Origin: Chara braunii
Taxonomy: Eukaryota; Streptophyta; Charophyceae; Charales; Characeae
Direction: 5' to 3'
DNA: 64,000 bases
Assembly (NCBI GenBank): GCA_003427395.1
Contig: BFEA01000318.1
Coordinates: 1,617,683 to 1,681,682 of the forward strand
Shown here: one piece after another, positions 58,098-64,000 of the stretch
Layout of the letters: every line of letters begins with the position of its first letter
How positions within the stretch are numbered: position 1 is the first letter of the stretch
Notes under the pieces: generated by a model
Database searches by the model: none
What the model saw: the letters and a program-made list of their open reading frames with translations, nothing else
Told to the model about the DNA's origin: nothing
Translations under genes and position numbers: made by a program

Positions 58098-58750
58098 CAC
58101 ACCCTGTGTTGTCTTCTGGTCGGAGTGATTACAATGCGAAAAAGACCCTGCAAGAACGAAAAGATGAGGTGTGCCAATGATTCTTGGAAAATTGAGTGTG
58201 GAGACACAGACAAAATTGAAATCTCCCGTATGGTCTCAATTTTAGTGAGAAGAGACCATCGCTACGCAGAAAAGGAAACAGGCGTGCACAATTTTCAAAC
58301 ATCTACCTTATCCAAAAAGTATCTTTCAACTCGTCGGAACTTTTCGACTCACCGATCGTCACATCATCTAGCCACTACTTCCCTGGAGTCGGCAAACGGG
58401 TTCAAAGAGAGTTTTTCGATGCGCTTGCGAATTTTAGAGTTGCAAAGGAGGAAGTAGAAGACGGGAGAGAGGGAAGGAGAAGGGGTAAAAAAGGTGGAGG
58501 AGGGGAGAAGGATTAATCGCCTTGGAAAAACCATACTGATCCATGAGAGTTCTTCGTAGCCAATCAGATCACAATGTGAGGGGATTGATCCTTCTTACAT
58601 GTTGTGGTCATGTGAGTCGGAGGCTCTGAGAGGGGTTTAGTAGGGACTTCTTGTACGGAGACGAAGGTAGGAAATTAAAGGAGGGGCAAAGAGCAGTGCG
58701 GACAAGGACAAAGATTCAAATGGAGGGAGAGAAGAAGCATGAAGGCATCT
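58098..58750. repeat. Dispersed repeat R2, most complete copy
   Basis: Its first 230 bases match 39255-39490 and its last 165 match 46447-46610, same orientation. It lies right of the third gypsy element, while the two fragments lie left, so R2 may be that element's LTR, with the left LTR split by LTR C. The middle part (58330-58585) could not be aligned by eye, so this remains tentative. Confidence 0.5.
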
Positions 58751-58844
58751 ATTGGTCATTCTCCTTTAATGACAGTTGCCGAACCTACTGCTGGACCTGA
58801 CACTATCGTTGCTATTAATACTAATATAATGGTTTAATAATTGT

Positions 58845-61800
58845 TTGGCTTTTGTAGCCAAGAAGTGTCATGAATATTTGAGACTGCAGACTAATAACAG
58901 ACATCTTCATGAAATGAGCATTCACGAACAAATTTTTAAGTACGAACTGCAAGACAAACTAGATAATCATTCACATCCAATCAATATCGAGGAGCTTAAG
59001 AACCAACTACTTTCCATTTGCTTAACATCGTTGGTAGTGACAACTGATCAGAGACAAGTTATCTAAATTTTTGATAAAAAGTCAAATGAACGCTTCATTT
59101 TTTGCTTTAGCACGTACAAGATCTAGATGCACATATTTTAAGGGTCTCTAGGATTCACCTCTCAATTATTTACTTCAGCAGATAGCCTCAAAATAACCTA
59201 CGACTTCTTCAAAAATCTTATCACCTCGACCAAAGTTTCCAAATAACAACAGGAAAGTGACAGGGTAATTGAGTGTTTTCTTACTCCACTAACACAATCG
59301 CTCTCTCAGGAGAAACATGAGCACATAGAAAAACCACTAGCAATGAAGAAAATGTGGTCTGCCTTACTCCAGATGGATGAAGATAAAACGTCAGACATAG
59401 ATGAGTTTCCTAAAAAAATTGGGAAACCATGTGACCAACTTTTTCTTCAGACTTGGTGAAGTTCCTTAAGGAAGTACAAGTGTAAGAACAAATGAGGGAG
59501 ATAGTGAGGCAATCGATTTTAACTCTCTTGTATAAAAAAGGTGATAAAACATTAGGAACTATATACCCATTACCCTGCTTACTGTGGTTTATAAAAGATT
59601 GGTCAAAACTCTGGCATATTGTTTGATTTCTATTATGAGAGATATATAATTCATCCCTCTCAAATAGGATTCATCAAGGGAAAACATATCCAAGATAACA
59701 TCCTCCTAACCAATGAAATGATTAAGCTTTATCGTTAATAACAACAAAATGCAGCCTTTCTGTTCATTGACTTTGAAAAGGCTTATGATCATGCAAATTG
59801 ACGTTTTCTAAAGGCATGTCTTAGAAAAATAAACTTTAGTCATAGTATGCGTACATTGGTTCAAATTTTGCATCACAGTGTAACGAGAAGAGTCCAGGTA
59901 AATGATATCCTTTCGCTAGCAACGAGGCTTTAAAGGTGTGTGAGGCAAAACGACCCTCTGACCCCTTTTCTTTTTGTAATCATTATGGAGGCTTCAGGGG
60001 CTAACCTTAGAAAGAACCGTAATATTTAACACCTTCATATATTTGGTATTCCCAAAGAAACAATCCCTATTAGCTCAATGTTTGCTGATGACCTCATCAT
60101 TCTAATGGAGGCATCAACGTCAAATATGACGGAAATCAAAGCCTTGATGAAAAATATGCGCAAGTTTCAGACATGTTTGTTAATTGGGGAAACAAAACAC
60201 AGGGATGGTGAATTCACTCAAATAAGGATCATCCAGCAGAACAACCAAGGGTTAATTGGGTCCTATTTGATACCCCAGTGCAAATTCTTGGAGTTTTTAT
60301 GACAACTCAAGGTAAACCCACAACCAACGATAAATGGATTTCGAGACCGGCCGTGGAAAAAATGAACCAATGGAAAAATAAACATATCTCACTTTTTGGC
60401 AGGACCCTCATCATTAAGAATGTCATCCTTACCTCTATTTGGTACAAATCATCACTTTGGTCTATCAGTAAAGGACGTATAAAGACACTTCAAAGGCATG
60501 TGGCAACATTCTTATGGAGAGGAAACCACAAGTTGGACAAGGTGATAACAAAAGTTATCTGCTTGTCCTTGATGCAACCAAAAACTAAAGGAGGACTGGG
60601 GGTTCTTGACCCATCCCTGCAACATAAAGTTTTGTTTTTACAATGGATTAAAAAACTAATATTGTCCACAAACAAGCCTTAGCAAGAGTTGGCACTGGGA
60701 CAAATCCGTAGGCTTGCGTATTTTTCAATGGGGGATATACACCCACTGACCTCTTTACAATGGATTAAAAAACTAACACTGTCCACAAACAAGCCTTAGC
60801 AAGAGTTGACACTGAGACAAATCCGTAGGCTGGCGTATTTTTCAATGGGGGATATACACCCACTCACCTGGTTAGAAGACCGGTTTTGGACATAAGCGGT
60901 TAACAGGGACCCCCACTTTTCAGCCTTGGTTAACCCCCTCAACCTTGAAAAGTGCATTGAAGATAATTTTTTTTAGTTTTTTTGTTTTTTTTTATTCTTT
61001 TGGCCTGTTTTATTTTGGGTCAAAGTCTATGTGTGCCAAGTTTGGTGTTTGTTGGGGTCTTGGAATTGACTGTTTTGGCTAGCCCTGAAGAATCATAAAA
61101 ACTGAAATAAGTGAATTTTGCATGAAAACACATTTTTGCCTTGCTGTTTTATAGGTTTTTAAAGTTTTTTTTTCATTTTTGTTTTGTGAGTAGTTAGTAT
61201 GATCTCCGCTCTATGAATTGGTGGCAAGTTTGGTTAAAATGACCCTTGGGTTTTGTTATAAATGGTCTGACAAGTGGTCGAAAAATTGAGGTCTTCGTTA
61301 ACCGTCTATTGTTTTGGAGCATTCCTAAGGCACAAGCACAGTTCAAAGGAGAAGAGGTTGGAGGAACAGTTAGAAGAGATCTTATATTGGAATACCTGTG
61401 GGTCTTGCTGCTAAAAACTTGGCACCAACTACCCCTACCCAATAGACCTTTCCCCTCTCGATATGAGGAAGTGTTGCGACAACCTATTTTTGACAATCGA
61501 TGGATGACATATATTAATGGTTGAATTTTCAATAGCTCAGTCTCACCGTGGGCATTGTGGGTTAAAAGAGGGATGTTGAGGATCAAAGAAGGGACAAAAG
61601 ACTGAAAATCGGCGAAACAACTGAGACTAACCTTGAGATATGTGCACCAGCTGGTTGCTAATTTGGAACAGATTATCTTTTCTATACCTTTGGATTGGGT
61701 CAAAACGTTGAGACATGGACCTAAGATCAAGGAGGCAGATTAGGTGGTAGGTTTTCTGCCGGATGACCAACGGGTGATTGGCTAGGTTGTTCATATTTTC

Positions 61801-63170
61801 CTCATGAAGCCCTAGTGAATATCTTCAAATCGACGAAGGATCATCTCCTAGTTCAGTCTCCCTCTGATAAAGCCGTAGTCTTTCCCGTCACAAGACTTTA
61901 CAGAATTAGCGTTTTTTTTATCTCATCAATTAAAGGCCGGAAAGCCTACCATCCTCATATTCTCATCCCCCAAATTCCCTTTGACCCAACAAAATGGGTA
62001 TGGCACACTTCAAAGAGAGGGAAACCACGTGTCTTACAGTCTCTATCTGTTAAATCAACCTATAGGTTGCTTTGATTCAGGGTAGACATATCAACAATCC
62101 TTCAAGAAAGGTGGGCAAGGCATCTAACTATTGATATAAACTCGATGAGGAACATAAAGACAAAGACCAACCAAGTTTTCATCTCTTCAATGGCGGACAA
62201 CGGTGACAAATGATTGGCTCATAGATCATTCCTCACTTGAGCAGAGAGGTTTAACCGCACTTTGATGCAATTCCTGTTTAGCAGTGTTCCCAAGTAGAAA
62301 AATTAGAGAAACCATGGAGCATATTTTTATGCAATGTCCAGGTTCAGTTCCACTATGGAGAAGATAGGACTGTATATGGAGGGGCCTAACAGGGATAGAA
62401 TGACCTTGGGACTGGAAAGCCATTTTGCTAGGACACTGGATTCCCCAAAACATCACACTTGCTAATTTTCAACACAACTTTTTTTGAATTGGCCGCAAGG
62501 CTGTACTATGGGTTCTATGATACAAACGGTGCATCCTGGTTAGGGAAGGGGTGTGTCTGGAAGGCGCAGAGGTATTCAATCATATTTTACAATTTGTACA
62601 AATAGAAATCAGAGCGCAATGGTCTGCTATCAAAACCAAGTTAACTAATTACAAGCAGAAGAAAGATATTCAACAAACAATTCAGATATTTATGATGGAC
62701 TGGCTGGGGGGGTCTACAGGGGGGAGCCTAGGGGAGGTAATATGGCCAGGGGTGGAAGGGATGGAGGATCCTCTCAAGAGGGACTACCAACTCAGCTTCT
62801 GGGAATGGTTTAAGCTTCCTCCAGGAGCCGCTCTAAGATCTCTAGACTTTTTCTCAGACCCTTTTCCCCCTTCTGAGCTATCTCTTGTAGATTTACAGTG
62901 GTTTGGCTTGGTGGGGGATTGCCAATGAGTGTTTTTTAGCAGAGGGGTTAGGTAGGGTTGCTGGTTTTGTTTGTTACGTCTGGCGGTTCCTAGGGGACGA
63001 AAGAGGCATCCATCCCCCTTATGCATCATTCAAACATTCTCATGTATCAAGTTTATATGTACATGGGACGCTGGAACCGTTTTCCAGCAGGTGCTGCTCC
63101 CCCACCAATAGATGGGAGTTAAAAGCCTTGCACAACGGATCTTTGTTTATTAAAAAAAAAAAAAAAAAAA
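58845..63170 (+). pseudogene. L1-like LINE, decayed, with poly(A) tail
   Basis: Plus-strand frames joined across stops give a plant L1-type reverse transcriptase: FIKGKHIQDNILLTNE (59669-59715), FIDFEKAYDHAN (59761-59798), DPLTPFLF (59951-59975) and the catalytic FADD (60081-60095). The thumb and linker follow in the frame 60278-60682 (KHISLFGRTLIIKNVILTSI and ATFLWRG, then KGGLGV). After FEKAYDHAN the expected Trp codon is TGA, one base from TGG. The endonuclease was not recognised, so the 5' end is truncated or decayed. The element ends in an A run (63152-63170), as expected for target-primed insertion. Confidence 0.8.
60637..60868. repeat. 117-bp tandem duplication inside the LINE
   Basis: Units start at 60637 and 60754 (TTTACAATGGATTAAAAAACTAA) and run through CCTTAGCAAGAGTTG to ATACACCCACT. 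They differ at a handful of sites, so the duplication is not brand new. 117 is a multiple of three, but stops already interrupt the frame. Confidence 0.85.
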
Positions 63171-63308
63171 GGGCAGGATGAGGGCCTTCTTACTGTCCTT
63201 GAGCACTGCCAGTTGTCTCTCCACTGCTGCCATTTAGACTCCGACAGGTTCATCCACTTCCAATACTCTCCCATCTCTACCATTGGGTGTGGGGGATGCA
63301 TCCTAAGC

Positions 63309-63780
63309 TCATGAGGTGGTAAGTAGTCCCCACCACCCTGCCAAGTTGGTCCCTGCCATCCACCTCTTGTTGCGGCAGGTACTTGCATCCGCTTTCCCTT
63401 TCGATAGAGTGAATTTTGAGGCTAAGATGTTTGTTTCTGAATCCGACACGGTCTTCGGCAATTGTTGGAGAGATTGATCATCTGTTACTCCACTAATTCC
63501 ATGACTATCTGCTGCAGAAGGAGAGTCCATCTTCCAGATGAGGGCGTCTACACAACGCCAGGGTATGCGGTGGATGCACACAATCTCTTTGCCAACCCTA
63601 ACGTCCTTGTTCTTGTCCCGGAACCAATCAAGCAGGTTCTCAAGAAACTCGTTCAGAGTTAAATGCCTCGAAATATTCGTCAATCTAGGACTCATACCCA
63701 GCAGCTTTCACTTGACTCATGACCCATGTTTCCGCAACTTCCTTCAAGGTAGTAATCATCGCAATCGCTACTTGATTTTG
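63309..63780 (-). pseudogene. Gag-like relic at the window edge
   Basis: Minus-strand frames contain ITTLKEVAETWVMSQVKAAG and, after a stop, IDEYFEAFNSE near 63650-63750; then the 128-codon frame 63309-63695 with NEFLENLLDWFRDKNKD. The helical pattern resembles the middle of a retrotransposon gag. No zinc knuckle was seen. The rest of the element would lie outside the window or be covered by the LINE. Confidence 0.3.
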
Positions 63781-64000
63781 AAGTGGCACACACTCTTCAT
63801 TCACCATTCACGTAAGTTCGAATCTTGGCTACCTATGTCATGATGTCCTTCTCCCTTCTCGTTTGTACCCGAATAGGGGTCTGGCAACCTCATCCTAATT
63901 CTGTCTCTGCAGCTCGGCCAGTACGGTGGTCTGTAACCATCTTCCCCTCTTAGGTATCCTCCAGAGTCTTAGGTATCCTCCATCCGTTCTCCCATTTCCA
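63781..64000. other. Window end, nothing recognised
   Basis: No feature is recognised apart from a short direct repeat CTTAGGTATCCTCCA near 63949 and 63968. Confidence 0.4.

Noticed and set aside
57671..58180. 169-codon plus-strand frame as a gene
   Set aside because: No recognised motif, overlaps the start of repeat R2, and an equally protein-like frame exists on the other strand.

Overview
No host gene can be supported in this window. It is TE-dense nuclear DNA from a eukaryote. Plant-type (streptophyte) Ty3/gypsy pol relics, an L1-like LINE, non-autonomous hAT elements with 8-bp target duplications, and a primer-binding site matching the 3' end of plant tRNA-Asp all point to the plant lineage; the species cannot be named. 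Almost every reading frame is short or broken, and most of what can be read is protein homology in decayed pol genes plus long repeats.

Layout. 1-4,600: patchwork of homopolymers, tRNA-derived SINE-like pieces and short foldback MITEs. 4,926-6,187: a long inverted repeat. 7,935-9,400: end of RNase H, integrase and a possible chromodomain of an old gypsy element (minus strand). 9,489-32,576: a 23-kb LTR retrotransposon on the minus strand whose two LTRs are each about 7.5 kb (25,120-32,576 is the 5' LTR, 9,489-17,379 the 3' LTR). It has a 4-bp target duplication ACGC, TG...CA ends and a tRNA-Asp type primer-binding site beside the 5' LTR. Its 7.7-kb interior has no readable pol and holds two hAT elements, one inserted into the other. 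The giant element sits inside the old gypsy element: RT and most of RNase H lie to its right (33,590-34,310), the end of RNase H and integrase to its left.

34,300-38,200: AT-rich DNA with degenerate tandem repeats. 38,200-39,235: RT relic of another gypsy element. 39,739-46,217: a third copy of the giant LTR. 46,800-49,430: a 1.1-kb direct duplication. 49,797-54,500: gag, protease, RT and RNase H of a third gypsy element (minus strand), with substitutions at the protease and RT catalytic motifs and no integrase seen. 58,845-63,170: a decayed LINE ending in poly(A) (plus strand). The last 700 bases carry a gag-like relic.

The strongest unexplained signal is inside the giant LTRs. Each copy carries (i) about five 122-bp minisatellite units and (ii) a series of stem-loops whose loop sequence is nearly constant while the stems differ from unit to unit yet stay self-complementary. 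This is the pattern expected if the folded structure, not just the sequence, has been kept.
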